From the NCBI GenBank assembly GCA_035771175.1, contig CM069610.1, positions 26,192,501 through 26,256,500 of the forward strand: DNA of 64,000 nucleotides. Direction: 5' to 3'. Positions 1 through 12,500 of this stretch are shown one piece after another. Positions within the stretch are counted from its first letter, which is position 1. Each line of letters starts with the position of its first letter. A model generated the notes under the pieces. It saw only the letters and a program-made list of their open reading frames with translations, ran no database searches and was not told where the DNA came from. Source of the stretch: Paratinospora sagittata. Lineage: Eukaryota > Streptophyta > Magnoliopsida > Ranunculales > Menispermaceae. A program made the translations under genes and the position numbers.

Positions 1-150
1 ATACACATATTTATATACATTATCAAGCATCAACTATACAAACATTAAACAACCATCAAACAAACACCAAACATATCAAGGCAACGCATAGAGTTTGGGC
101 AAAGTGCAATTGGGTTATGGGCTAGATGAAATAATTTTCGGGGCGTCACA
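1..150 (-). repeat. Terminal fragment of a gypsy-type LTR
   Basis: The stretch ends in GGGGCGTCACA; read on the minus strand this gives TGTGACGCCCCGAAAATT, a typical start of a plant Ty3/gypsy LTR. The sequence beyond 150 matches the 3' noncoding part of the Athila-like element that follows, so this looks like the edge of an LTR inserted into that element. Only the edge lies in the window, so the family and a target duplication cannot be confirmed. Confidence 0.45.
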
Positions 151-647
151 CATGGACTTAAGAGTACTCTCTAGTTTTCCAAGGTTTATGCTCAGAAACA
201 AGTACTAATCCAATCCTAGATCATCCATTCAAAATCAAATCAAATCAAAGTTCATAGAAGAATATGGAATTATTCAATGATCTAACACGCGCAAAAACAA
301 AAGTTTTTACAAAAAATTTCATTGAAGACACCAAAAAGCGCAAACTCCCCCCCAAACTTAAAGTATGCATTGTCCTTCATGCAAAAACATCCACATATAA
401 AAGCAAGATAAAAGGAAAAGTAACGAGACTCCCCTGACCCATATGTGTAGCACTCCACAATAGTTCTTGCTGTTGACATCTATGAGGACCCCCAAACTTG
501 AATTGAAACCTTGGAAGGGACAAAAATGAATATCATTAGTGAAAAACAAAAATTCAAAATCTATACTACAATGACTAAAAATAAAACAAACATGAAAACT
601 AAAAACCGGTTGGGTTGCCTCCCAACTTTATAGTCTTTAGTCTCTTC

Positions 648-1220
648 TTATTTGAATCGCGCATATTTCCTTATTATTCCGTCGTTGTTCAAACTTGATG
701 ACGGAATCACCGGACTTGTGCATTTCTCCCACAAAAATTGATAAGATTGATCCTCCAGTGGAAACACAAAGTCCGATGAAGCATCACTCTCATTTAACAA
801 AGGAATGTCATCGAAATATTTAGTTGGTGCTTTCCAAACGTTTAGGCATTGACCTTCAGGCACCTCCAAATGGCTTTTATCATTAACCACTACAACTTCA
901 ACTTGTAGCTCTTGAGCAAACGAATCCTCAAAGTCAAAATTATATTCCTTGACATCCAAGCACTTTTCCACCTTGGTAGGCACCTCTTCAACATATGGCA
1001 TCATGTGTTCACTTGATTGTGAATCCATAGGCACCTCTTGATCATCACACTCAAGCACATTCACCTGTTGACTGTTCATTTCTTCTTTCCTCAAGGCTTT
1101 ATAGTGTTGCATTTCTTCTAGAATACTCAATTGTCGTGGTGGTGGTGTCATGTATGTTTGAGTATTCATTTCTTTTCTTTTCAAAGCCTCATATATTTGC
1201 ATTTCTTCAAGGATAGTCAA
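648..1220 (-). CDS. Conserved ORF of unknown function in element A
   Basis: This is an intact 190-codon ORF downstream of the gag-like remnant of element A. The protein is acidic and hydrophilic. It contains two copies of a short N-terminal motif (TILEEMQ at about residue 2 and SILEEMQ at about residue 32), then VLECDDQEVPMD, then a C-terminal part with DDIPLLNESDAS and FLWEK. I recognise no domain. The ORF at 18294-18836 in element C is a clear paralogue (VLECNDQEVPMD, LDDIPPLDWSDAS, FLWEK), so the reading frame has stayed open in two copies while the neighbouring gag has decayed. It may be an accessory retroelement protein or a captured host fragment; the function is unknown. Confidence 0.6.
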   Translation of the reverse strand: MTILEEMQIYEALKRKEMNTQTYMTPPPRQLSILEEMQHYKALRKEEMNSQQVNVLECDDQEVPMDSQSSEHMMPYVEEVPTKVEKCLDVKEYNFDFEDSFAQELQVEVVVVNDKSHLEVPEGQCLNVWKAPTKYFDDIPLLNESDASSDFVFPLEDQSYQFLWEKCTSPVIPSSSLNNDGIIRKYARFK

Positions 1221-1239
1221 CTATCTTGGTGATGGTGGT

Positions 1240-1800
1240 GCCATGTCTTGGCATAAAAAAAAATTATTCTTCTTTGCTGTTTGAAGCAAATGGCTCTTCT
1301 TGAACTCTCCAATTCATGAAAGAACTCAACGTCTCTTCCAAAGACGGCTTCTTTTCCACGTGGTTGTACATGCTCAGTAGAGGTTGCAAGTCATTCCACG
1401 AGTAATTGTTGGAGCAGTTCTCAAGGTCATAAATACCTGAATGGTATTGATAGGTAGAGGGTTACCCATACAATTATAATCTCATTGTTGGCCATATAGA
1501 ACTTGCACCATACTTGAATTTATTCCAAAATCTCTCATGGTTGCAGCTCCCATACCGTCCATAGTATGTTGAGATCTTGCATCAATAATATTGTCCACTT
1601 GATGTTTAAGGTGTTCTAGTTGATGTTGAAGGTAGGAAAGTGATGTCGACAACATTGAAACCGGATCCACTAGCCCAAAATTATCTTGAAAAGTGGAGTG
1701 GCTATAATTGTATGTCCTTTCTACAAAAAAGAAACAATTAAAAGAAAATTCAAATAACACTAAAATCAAATAAAAGAAAATTCAGAAAAAGAGAAAAACA
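1240..1800 (-). pseudogene. Decayed gag-like region of element A
   Basis: The minus-strand reading gives a segment with TFQDNFG, DPVSMLSTS and IDARSQHTMD (ORF 1482-1769), then a stop. After frame changes it continues with segments that match the better preserved C copy at 32518-33095 (YNCMGDPLP, SLEDLL). In C this protein ends in an Athila-type gag signature (NLEVQIGQLAS). The A copy is broken by stops and frameshifts. Confidence 0.55.
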
Positions 1801-1903
1801 TTTTTTTTTCTTTTTTTTTTCACATATAACAAACAAACAAAAACACCTAAATTAAGACCAAAATCACTTCGAATTGGTATGAATAAAAGAAAAATTGACA
1901 CCT

Positions 1904-1921
1904 ATCTCGGTAACAGCGCCA
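1904..1921 (-). other. Primer binding site of element A (tRNA-Asp type)
   Basis: The minus strand reads TTTTTGGCGCTGTTACCGAG just inside the LTR edge. This is close to TGGCGCCGTTGCCGGGGA, the tRNA-Asp-type PBS common to Athila and Tat elements. It fixes the orientation of A as minus. Confidence 0.75.
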
Positions 1922-1927
1922 AAAACT

Positions 1928-3465
1928 TGATGCGATAAATTTAAATTCACAAGTGTACGAATATCAAGTTATAATAAATCTGAGGTGAGTCGGGTTGTTG
2001 TATCCACAGATAAGGTTAATTTCACAATTAAAAATGTCCAAAACTACTATGATTAGTGGTTTTATCTAGGTGATAAAAAGAGATGATTTAATTGCAAAGA
2101 TTTAAACTAAACAAAATCTAAGAAAACAATGCAAATTAAATGGAAATTAGAGAGAAATCAATGGATTTATAATTCTAGAGTTTAGATCTCACTATGTTAT
2201 ATCTTATAATCTCTAATAATTTTAATGAATTAATTTCTGGAATTTATAAATCATGAATTATGATCCATCCAAATACCTCTCTCGAGAGTCAATTTGAACA
2301 TCTATCCTTAAGTTATCGATTCCCTCTCTCGAGCACCAACCAATAGATTAAGAACATATTAAGATCTATGATTCATTTTAAATGATTTCAAAGGTGTTCG
2401 TAGGTCTCTCGACTCGATACTACTCACCTAGGTTACAAATCCCTCGCTCCAATTCAATAACACCTCTCTCGAGTGTAAGAAACTAAATCTATGTTCATTC
2501 AAAGAGTGATCAGCAATTTGAATGCATTAAACATGGAGAATCGTAAATAAACCCAAAAGATTGCTCAGAAACACATAAACAATGATTCAATCACAAGATC
2601 CAACATAGCTAAATCAAAACTCTAGATTATCTATTTAGTTCATAAACCAATCCATGGATACAAGATAGAGATTCAAATAGGAAACCATTGAAACAAATTG
2701 AATTAGGAAAGAAATTAGAAAAAAAAAACCTTCAAGAGTGAGATCTCTTTCTTCTTCTTCTCCAACCTACGACTCTTTCTTCTTGTCTCTTCTCTTGTTC
2801 CTCTTTCTCTCCTCTTTCTCTAAACCTAATTGCTATCTTCTAAAATGTGATAAAATAAAGAGAAAGCCCTCAAAACAAACCCTAAGTGCGATTACATGCA
2901 AGTGTGTCAAAAAATGACCAAAATGGCCCAAGAAAATCCGCTCAAAATGCACAAAATCGTGTACATATAAACCCAACGGAGCCGCTCCCAGTGTGCAAAA
3001 TGCATATTTTGTGCATTTTTCACACAATTCTTCTTGGCTTTTTGGCTGGCTTTTGGTCCACATCTTGAGCATGTTCTTGGCCTCATTTTGGCTTTAATTT
3101 CTCCTCATTAAGCTCCTTATTCACCTACAAAACAAAACACAAGAAACACAAGTAAATAATCTATATTAATCAAGTGACAAAAATCTATATGCGAGTATGT
3201 ATTAGCATGTAAAGTATGCGAATATTAATATGAAAATGATGCAATTGACTTTAGGAAAAATACCTAAAAATCATGATTATTTTTAGCCTAATGCATTTTA
3301 TTCATGAAAACACCTAAAACTAACTTCTAAAATTCATAAAAACATCTAAATGAACCTAAAACACTAAATGAACTAATTATTGCAAATATATCTAAAAACT
3401 AACAAAATGCACCTAAAAACCTATCAAATTAACATGTAAACTAACAACTAAAACTCAACTTATCA
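1928..3465 (-). repeat. 5' LTR of Athila-like element A
   Basis: On the minus strand the LTR starts TGATAAGTTGAG (3465) and ends TTTATCGCATCA (1928), followed by the PBS. Length is about 1.54 kb. The start matches the LTR of element C (TGATAAGTAGG). Both LTRs also share the short motif CTCTCTCGAGCACCAA. The junction with LTR E at 3465/3466 is abrupt, as expected if A inserted at the edge of E. Confidence 0.75.
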
Positions 3466-5769
3466 CAACCCACGACCTGTGACGTCATAACCGGCACAGA
3501 ACCCTGGATATATCCACCCTCGATACCCCCAGCCTCCTATCAATCTCATCTACACAACCTGATAAACACATAATTCCAAATCCAACACTTTCCAAAAAAG
3601 ACATAATCAAATCATCATAATTACATCTTCCAAAAATGACAAACATAAAAGTTCATAAAGTCCAAACCCAACCACATACACAACCCATTTATGTGTTAAC
3701 TATATACAATAGGTGTTATTAAGTACATAATTACCAAAATACAACAATGTACTACAAAACCTACATCACAAAAGACACGGGAAGCGCTCTGCAACTATGC
3801 CTTCCCCTTTCCCTTTCTATCAGAACCTGAAATGATAAGAATGAGGAGTGAGCTACAACAAGCTCAGTGAATTTTTCCTACAAGTGGCAATATATATGCA
3901 TTTATATAAAACATGGCAAAAGTTCATCAAACAATTCAAATAACATGATGATATACAAAGGTCATATACATGTTAAACATAATGCATCCATGTCAATGTC
4001 CAAGACAATGCATTCCATTTTCCAAACCTACCATACACAATCCTAATCCACCTCCTGAGTAAGAAGCAACGGGTCCTATCCGACTTCACTTTACTCGTAT
4101 TCTGTTATGATTCCTGGGGTTGTAGTAGCTCGTAGGATCAACCCTTTCGAAGGCATTACCTCTTGCCTGGGAATCCTAGCTACACAAGCTATAAAACCTC
4201 TGCTAGGTTCACAACTAGGGATCGCCATCTAGCCTATGGAATTTCCTAAAATTTCAGTTAGGAGATCCACCCATTTGCCAACCCTTATGCTCATGCTCAA
4301 ATCCATTTCATGAATCATTAAAACATGCATAATACAATAGTTAATCATTCAAAACATTTTTCATACTACAATGCCACATATAGAACCAAATGTAAAGAAA
4401 CACGCACAGTTGATTGGCTAGACTAGCCAATCCCAAGCCAACCAAATTAAGCACTTGAGTGCCACCAAATACACCTTTATGCACAACAACACCAAACCAT
4501 GCAATTCAACCTTCAATTGGGGACACTTAGATCACCAACAAAACCTGCACACAACATAGGTTCATTCATCCATCAAAAATAGTCCAATTACATGCCAATA
4601 ACCATGATTTAAGCCCCAATTTACTAGCCAACATTAGACTCTAACATGGCTGTACCAATGAGCCAACCATTACAACTCAACCAAGCCATAATACACCTAA
4701 TTAGATCACGTGCAACCCAAGAAAATGCCTAAGATTGATTCCATTATCCAACCTACATCAATACTAAGCATTCCAACTCAAATTGGGTTATTAGACATCA
4801 AATAAACCATAGCTAGTCATCAATACATCAATGTTCATCTAAGAAATCAAAACCTAGCTCATCCTCAATTTATGAGAGTCAAAACTCCCATTGTTGGACC
4901 AAAGAAATGAGCATGCAACCACCATGGCTAACCCTTGATCAAAACCAACACTAGGCTATGATTTAGGACTACAATGTGTACTGCATAAGTGACATGCAAG
5001 ACCTAACTCCAACCCTAAACATGCAAACTAAAACATGGTCTAAAACCCAAAAATTACAGTAGCAACAACTACCAAGACCAATTATGTGTTGCTACTCTAC
5101 CATGGAAGCAAGATGGAAAAGTTTAGAGGTGAGGATCCTTACCTTGGAAGCTCAAATCTCCAACCCTAGCTCAATCTCCTTCCAAAACCCTCTTTCTCAC
5201 TTCTCTCTGGCTTAGAAAACATGAAAATAACTTGCAAATGAGCAAGGAAGTCGTGCCTTGGCTTTATAAGTGGGGTGGTGGCCCCACCAAAAACTTTAAA
5301 AAAAAAAATAGCCCAGAACATGAGGAGCATGCTTCTCCCCCAAGGGAGCGCACTTCTCCCTTTACTGAGAAGATATCAGCTCTCGGCCCGAGCAAGAAGC
5401 GCGCTTCTCCTCTTCAGGAGTGCGCTTCTCCTTTGAAAGAGTGTGCTTCTCCCTTAAGGAGCGCGCTTCTCTGATGTATTGATAAAATGTAACTCTCGGT
5501 TACGTAAGGAGCGCGCTTCTCCTCTTCAGGAGAGCGCTTCTCCTAGTCCATAACATCCTATTCACTTAACCACTATGCACTCAATGCATATAGGAATTTC
5601 GCGTATGATAGGTCGACTCCTATCTAAAAGCACGCTCCGGACGCATTTCTAACATCCACACGTCCATTTGGGCACAATACATGGACCTACGAAATTGAAT
5701 TCACATACATACGCGTATCCGGGTACTCTATAGGTTAAGATGACATCATCCTAAGGTACGGGCGTTACA
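3466..5769 (-). repeat. Chromovirus-type LTR E (solo or truncated)
   Basis: On the minus strand it starts TGTAACGCCCGTACC at 5769 and ends near GTCGTGGGTTG at 3466. It is related to the LTR of element N: both share GACGTCAT.ACCGGCAC near the left edge and GGTACGGGCG/GGCACGGGTG near the right. No PBS or internal region of its own remains: the right flank is the protease of element F and the left flank is the LTR of A. It is therefore a solo LTR, or an LTR whose partner was cut off. It contains an array of near-palindromic GGAGCGCGCTTCTCC motifs at about 5330-5545. Confidence 0.65.
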
Positions 5770-6845
5770 TTCCACCTTTATATGCCAAGGTACTAGGATA
5801 TCCAGGAACTTGGAATATAATCTTCTTAACAAAACAGTTTATATAGCCATGATAGGTTTTTTTGTCAATCCATTCCCATAATAGCATCAAACTCTAAGAA
5901 CTCTAAAGTTTACTGATAACTCAAAATCACTCAGTTTAACAATACACTGCTTTCTCTCCCATGTTGTTGTACTCAACATTAACCATGTACTAGCTTTAAC
6001 AGGAGTAAGTTTCAACCTATCTACCACATATCCAGAAATAAAAAGGCAACGCAAATCCTACATCGATAAGCACATACATAGGTATATCATAGATAGTGAT
6101 CATACCTTCTACTAACGTCTTCGATGCTTCTGGGTTTGGTTCAACATTCACCTATGTTTTCTCCTCAATCACTAATTGAGAAGCGTTTTCAAAAATCTCC
6201 ATTGATTGCTTAGGACACTCGAATCTTTTATGTCCTAGTTGTCCACATCTAGCAAATATATTACCGCTTAGGGGTTGAAGACTCCTCTTGAAGACCTTTA
6301 TTTGAATTTAAAGACTCTGGAAGCTCAGTTGTAATCCGCTGCACCTCATTTGCTTATTCTATCTTCATTTCCACTTCTTCTCTACATTTTTAACAAATGT
6401 AGCTATCAAAGTTGGCACAAGTACTGCTGCAACTAATTCTCTTGCTGCTTCTACACCACTAATAAAGGTTGTTTTCGGCACCGGCACAGTTGAACTCAAC
6501 CTACTCACCTTAAGTGCCTCAAGTAATTTAACTACTTGAGCATTCGTTTTGGCTAACTCGGTTGTTTGCACCTTCTGAGCTGCCATTTCTCGTCCTTACG
6601 CCACTACTATTTCCTCTAGCCTCTTAATTATTTCTTGATTTGTGTTCTCCATGTGATCAATTCCCACGTCCGCCTTCACCGCTTAGTTATTCTAAGACGT
6701 CAAATGAAGCAACCATCACATATAGAAAAAAAAAAAACAAATCATCTAATATCATATCTACCCATACACACCAAAATAATATAGTAAGGCTTTTTTTTTT
6801 CTTGCAAAGCTTTTAAATCCTAAGGTTTATATATATATATATATA
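5770..6845 (-). pseudogene. gag-protease remnant of retroelement F
   Basis: Read on the minus strand from the PBS, this holds a 73-codon gag-like ORF (6365-6586) and then a decayed CCHC zinc knuckle (about 6210-6265: CGQLGHKRFECPK, with the first Cys lost). Further on is a protease C-terminal region with a broken GMDWL motif and FQVPGYP-type text near 5790-5870. The coding sequence stops at the LTR E boundary (5769), so E probably inserted into F's protease. Several stops are present. RT, RNase H and integrase are absent from the window. Confidence 0.55.
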
Positions 6846-6859
6846 GGCTCTGATACCAA
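6846..6859 (-). other. Primer binding site of element F (tRNA-Met type)
   Basis: The minus strand reads TTGGTATCAGAGCC immediately inside the LTR end CTTGACA. This is the standard initiator-tRNA-Met PBS of plant LTR retrotransposons. A (TA)n run (about 6826-6845) lies next to it. Confidence 0.8.
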
Positions 6860-6862
6860 CAA

Positions 6863-8984
6863 TGTCAAGACCCCCTTCTCGAGCATCTCGGGGCATCCTT
6901 ACCTGCATAAACGTCTAACCATCTTATCCATCGTAAGACAATTAGACCCCTATTAAGCCTCAGCCAAACTCTATAAAACGAGTCATCTATCAACCTGATT
7001 AACAGTTCAACATTTTCTACAATCCACAACTACTACAATTTCCAAATAATAATATCAATAACATTATATACGAGGTGTGGTGTGATATATATATACATAA
7101 TTCAAAATAACAAGTATATATACATATGTCTCTTGTGTATCGACCTACATAAAAAACAATCTTCTTGCAAGGACAACTGGACTCTCTCTATTGTGTTATC
7201 CCCTTGCCCTTATCTACTACAAAAGGACGTGTAAAATGGGGAATAGGGTGAGCAAACAATGCCCAGTGAATAAAATTCAAATATATTGTCATTCATACAT
7301 CTACACATCTCATGTCATGAAAAATAATGCAGTCATATATAATATTCAAGCATTACATAACAATACAAGTTCAAAACACGTGTACCTTATCCACCTATAT
7401 TCAAGTGATGTGACAAGTGTGCCAAGGCTTATAATAAGCATATAGTCAATAGGGAAACACTTTCAAGTTTTAGTCTCAACCTGAGTCACACTAAAATTTA
7501 ATAATTTAACTTGAATAACTTCTGTCAGTGCAGTAAATAATAGAGTACATTTAATTTCCCAACGCAAGTTATCTATGACTTTGTTAAAAGTCTATCAACG
7601 CTCTCTCGAAGATAGACCCAATACTGATCATGGGAACCCTGCTCGAAAATAATAAATTAGATAACTCACATTCAACCAACTGACTACATGCTAAACTCTC
7701 ATTTGATTCGTGCTCAATAAGTCTATGGGGATAAGAGATTTGATTATTCCTTGTAGGGAGTAATCTCAACCTACTCAATTATGTCCAAAGATTCACTTTC
7801 CCGAGGTAAACCAAACCAAACAAGAACCAAAGGGTTTTTCCCATTTTCATACCATGCAATTTTCAACAAATCATACATGAAACATTCATTCAATATAAGC
7901 TAGGATGATACAAATGAAAAACATAAGTGAAATTCTACTCACAAACAATTTCCAAAATTAAGTTCCCACACTTTCAACTGATTCAACTTCCTTTACTAGA
8001 ACCTGCACACATCATTATATTCATATCAATACTAATTACTCATTTTCAAGCTACATTCCTAACATTTCCAAAATTTCCCATTATCTTTACTATTTTCTAC
8101 AATTGAAAATTCATCAATTTCACTCTTAAACCCAATCTCAACACATATAACATTAGAAATAGTAGAAATTAGCACTTCGATCTAATTCTCACAAGTTCCT
8201 AACTTCATTTTTATGTGCTCCCAGTTGGTTTTACACTTCCAACTAGGTTACAAGCCTATATAACCATCAATTCGAAGTGCAAACCCTAACAAAACATCAT
8301 TTCAAGACAATTTGGGCAACAAACTACTTTCTCCACCATTTCCAATCAATTTCCAATCAAGAGCATCAAAACCCTAACTTGAGAAATATCCAAATCATCA
8401 TCTATAGCAAAACCTATACCGTAGGAAGGGTTTCTTTCAACACCAAATGCAATTTCATAAGGAAATTCGTGGAAAACCACTTACCCAGGGTTCAATTTGG
8501 TGAAGGATCTCCTCAAAATTCCTTTCTCCTCTTTTCCCTTTTCATTCTCAACTGAAATGAACGAAAAATGGGGTTTTTCTTTTATATTCTTGAGCACTAA
8601 CTCACCACCCCTTTTTTTAAAAAAAACTATAATTTACCTTAAGGAGCGCGCTCCTCCTTGCCCTGGGACAGTACACCATTCTGTCTCTAGCAAGAAGCCT
8701 GATCCTCCCAAGTCATGAGCATGTTTTTCTCTTGTCCAGATACTCAGATTGATCTCTGTCCTGGGGAAGCATGCTCCTCAACATTGGGAGCGAGCTCCTA
8801 GTGCTCGAACTCACAATTTCCACTATTTTTCACTCATTTCTTCCCCGATTGGTTTCCTGACCAATCCTACACTAAAAACAACCAATTTATGACACCAAAA
8901 ATCATTCAACATACACTTAACATCTATTGGTCACATTTTCTAACATTTTTGTGGTCTCATTTTATGAAATTGAGGGTCATTACA
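6863..8984 (-). repeat. 5' LTR of element F
   Basis: On the minus strand it begins TGTAATGACCCTC (8984) and ends GGGTCTTGACA (6863), directly before the PBS. Length is 2.12 kb. It is not closely similar to LTR E, so E and F are different families. Near 8640-8800 it has AGGAGCGCGCTCCTCC-type near-palindromes like those in E. Its insertion interrupts a Copia RT fragment at 8985. Confidence 0.7.
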
Positions 8985-8989
8985 ATAAC

Positions 8990-9262
8990 TCGAGAATTAT
9001 TTTAATATATTTCTCTTGTGATAAAGCAAGGATTTTCTTTGACCAATTTATATTGTATCTTCACATCTAGTATATGAAGTTAGCTTCACCCATATTTTTC
9101 ATATCAAACTTAAAGGACAATTACTCTTACTTGTGTCAACAAAGTCAATGCTACTTTTAGCTAAAATGGTGTTATCTACATATAAGGATAAGAAAACAAA
9201 ATGCACTACTTTACATTTAACATGTACAGGATGGTCTTTATCGGTGATGACAAATCCATAGG
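8990..9262 (-). pseudogene. Copia-type reverse transcriptase fragment
   Basis: The minus-strand translation gives a short stretch with LYVDNTILA, a decayed form of the Copia RT catalytic box YVDD. After a frameshift there is text like FDMKNMGEANFIY, matching the conserved MKDMGEA region that follows it in Copia RT. Stops are present. It is cut at one side by LTR F and at the other by element G. Confidence 0.6.
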
Positions 9263-9529
9263 ATGTTATATGTACCACACCGTAGTTTTAAAATTGATTT
9301 TAATGTTGTATTGAGCTACGAATGTTTCTCCACCTTAAGGTTTTACCACGTAAAAAAACATTTGGTCTCTCTTTATTTCTTTATTTCTTATATTCTGGCA
9401 AATTTAATTTTTCCTTCTATGGGTGTTTTTTTTCAAATTTTTGTCGTTGGGATCAAATGAAGTTTTGGTATCAGAGTGTTGTTTGGCCTATATTTTTTTC
9501 GAAGTTTTTTTTTGTTTGAGTTCGTTGAA
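9263..9529 (+). repeat. Presumed 5' LTR end and PBS of element G
   Basis: A + strand PBS TTTGGTATCAGAGTG (9464-9478) precedes the gag of element G. The AT-rich sequence 9263-9463 is presumably the end of its 5' LTR, but I cannot place the LTR start or find a second copy. Confidence 0.45.
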
Positions 9530-12500
9530 TGCAAAAGCTTCGATCCAAAGGGAAAGAAACCGTTCCAGTTGATCCTGAAGTCTCAAAAAAAATAGGACAA
9601 CAATGATAACATCCTAGGAGCCACAAGGAATGTCCGTAGAAAAAATGATGGAAATCATGCAAAGCTCATCGTTTTAGCTTCGATTAATCATCAAGCATTA
9701 AAAATACTTGAGATAGAATCATCTAAAACCTAGAGTCAAGTAAAGGTTGTAGACAATACTCCATTCAAATTGGAGGCAAAGATCGTCATTCCACTATATA
9801 ATGGAGAAATAGATCTAGAGAAATTGGATGGTTGGTTGAAGTCCCTTAAGTTCTACTTCAGCACCAAAGTGTGGGAAGCACACACCACAGGTTTGGCCCT
9901 CAATAATGAGCCTTCTATCACTACTTTGGCTTAATTTGCAACTGCGATCAGAAATTAGTTCTACTTTATTGGCTACAACGATTATCTATGAGAACGATGA
10001 GATTTTTTGTATCAAGGGAAAGGGCAGAACATGTAGAATTATACTTTTAAGTTTAGAAAACAAGCTGTGACACTAAATGTAAATCTATGAGATCCTCAAA
10101 TCGTAAAAAAGTACAAAGGAGGATTGTTTTTCAACCTTTAAACGGAGCTAGCTTTATTTCTTGTTATAAACATTGATGATGCTTGCAGAAAAGCTATGTA
10201 CCTTGAGATGAAGAATCATCCCCAAAACAATAGGATGCATGAATACTCTCAACAGAATAATAATCAGAAAAGTGCTCGTGGGAATGGGTTTTAGAAAGAG
10301 GGAAATAAAAGTCAAGTTGTGGCTCATAAAAGGAAGTCAGATTGTGACAACTGCAAAACCGACTAACACTCTAAAGAAGGTTTCTGGAATCTTCATTCAA
10401 AATTAAGGCCTGAGTGGTGGAATGATCGAAGTAGAATGACAACAACTACTTGTGTTGATGATGAGGTGATAGAAGGTTCATCTAAACCTAATGAGAAGCT
10501 AGTCCTCTTAGCTTACAAGGGGGAAATGAGTATGCCAAGAAAGGAGGTCACCACCAAAACGCATACTACAGTACCAAAATCAACAAAAGAGGAGCTCTTT
10601 TGGGTGTATATGCAAATTGGCATGACTCCCGTTATCACCTTGTTTGACCGGGATCAACACCTGATTGTAGAACAACTGGTGAAATAATTGCAACTAGAAA
10701 CTGCACATTCTAAGCCCTATCCTTTGGAATGATTAGTGAAAAACTTGGAGTTGAAAATAAACACTTAATGCACCTTCAAGTTTGCTATTAATGAGATGTT
10801 TAATGTTCAAGTGACATGCGATGTGGTACCATTGGATGTGTACCAAATTATTTTTGGCAGTTCTAATTTGTGGGACAAAGACGCCACCTCTTTTAGGAGA
10901 GAATGTATGGTGATTGGTATAAGATGGAAAAGGTTTTCGGATTCGGGTATCTAAGGAGAAAAAAAAAGTTTTAATTCATGATGGCGCAACAAACTAAACA
11001 CCTAGTTAACACTAGTCAAAATTTTGTTTTATTGATGATTAGACCAGTTGAGGAAAAACTTTCAACTCTATGGCTGTTGATCTTGGAGATTATAACAAAT
11101 ATCTAAAAGAGAAGTTACGACAATTGTTGAATACTTTTAAAGATGTCAAGCAAGAACCTAAGGGGCTACAACTGAGGAGGCAAGTAGAGCACAAGATATA
11201 GTTGATGCCTGATGCTTAAATGCCCAATATTGGTTTGTATCGACAGTCTATTATAAAATCTGATGAGGTGAAGCGACAAGTGCTAGACCTTTTTGACAAG
11301 GGCCTAATTAGGTCAAATTCTTCTTTAACTTGTTCACTTATTATTCTTGTGCCAAAAAAATGGAGATTGGATGATGTGTATTGATTATAGAGTTCTCAAC
11401 AAAATCACCATTAAAAACATGTACTTGCTTCCTCGCATTAATGATGCATTTGATTAGTTAAAACATGCAAAAACTTTAGCAAATTTGATTTAAAATTTGT
11501 TTATCATCAAGTTCATACAAATAAGAAAGATATTTGGAGAACTTCTTTTAAAACAAAACAAGGACTTTTTGAATGGTCTTATTACTTTTATGCGATTGAT
11601 GGATCCTGCCGTTGTTGGACAAGTTTGTTATAGTATTCCTAAATGGTATTCTTGTTTATAGTTCATCTCGAAAAAAAAACACTTGTTGCACTTAGAAGTG
11701 ATTCTGCAGATACTACAATCCTCTCAATTGAAGTTGAATATGAAGAAAAGTGAGTTTACTAAAAAAATCAGTGAACTACTTGGGCCATATAATGGTAATG
11801 ATGAGTTTCACATTGACTTGAGTAAGTTGTTCATGATAAAAAAGAATTGGCCTCCACCAATAATGTAGATAGAATTGCGTAGTTTTATTGGGGGGACGCA
11901 GTATTTGCGAAAATTTATCAAAAACTATTTGAGCTTGGTGACACCACTATTGAAACTGTTATCTAATGGTAGAGTTATCACTTGGGGACTTGAGGAGAAA
12001 AAAACATTCAAGGTTCTGAAAGGAAAAATCTGCCAGGCACTAGTTTTGGCACTACCTGACATGATGATGCCTTTTGAGGTGGAGACTAATGCTTCTGGAT
12101 ATGCAATGGGAGTAGGTCTACTTCAGGGAGGTAAACCAATTTGTTACCACTCTGATTATTTTCTGAAACTATTCTAAATTACTCAACCAATGACAAGAAA
12201 CTATATGCCATGGTACAAGCTTTCAAGAACTAGTGGCATTACTTTTGGGGTAAGGAAACAATGATCCACACAAATCATAAACTTCTAAAGTACCTCCAAA
12301 CTCAAAGCAAGTTTCAACAGATAAGACACTTTAAGTGAATGGAATATTTACAACAGTACATGCTAGTGATTCAATATAAGAAAAAAGTGATGAACAAGTT
12401 AGCTTATTTCCTTTTTGGACCACCTTCAAGATTGGTCACATTGGTGGTGCAGGTGGAACCATTTGGGTTTTGACTCATACAGAGAAAGTTATTTGGAGGA

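Larger units (their letters stand above)
151..1927 (-). mobile_element. Internal region of Athila-like non-autonomous retroelement A
   Basis: Read on the minus strand, this region follows a PBS and 5' LTR (1928-3465). It contains a decayed gag-like segment (about 1240-1800), then an intact 190-codon ORF (648-1220), then noncoding sequence (151-647). The same order, with clear protein-level similarity, is found in element C (33095 down to 17005). No pol domain lies in the visible part, which suggests a non-autonomous derivative. The 3' end lies outside the window. Confidence 0.7.

Noticed and set aside
6863..8984. LTR F as the partner of LTR E (one complete element 3466-8984)
   Set aside because: The two LTRs begin alike only in the generic TGTAA..CCC ends; their bodies do not align by eye, and E interrupts F's protease.
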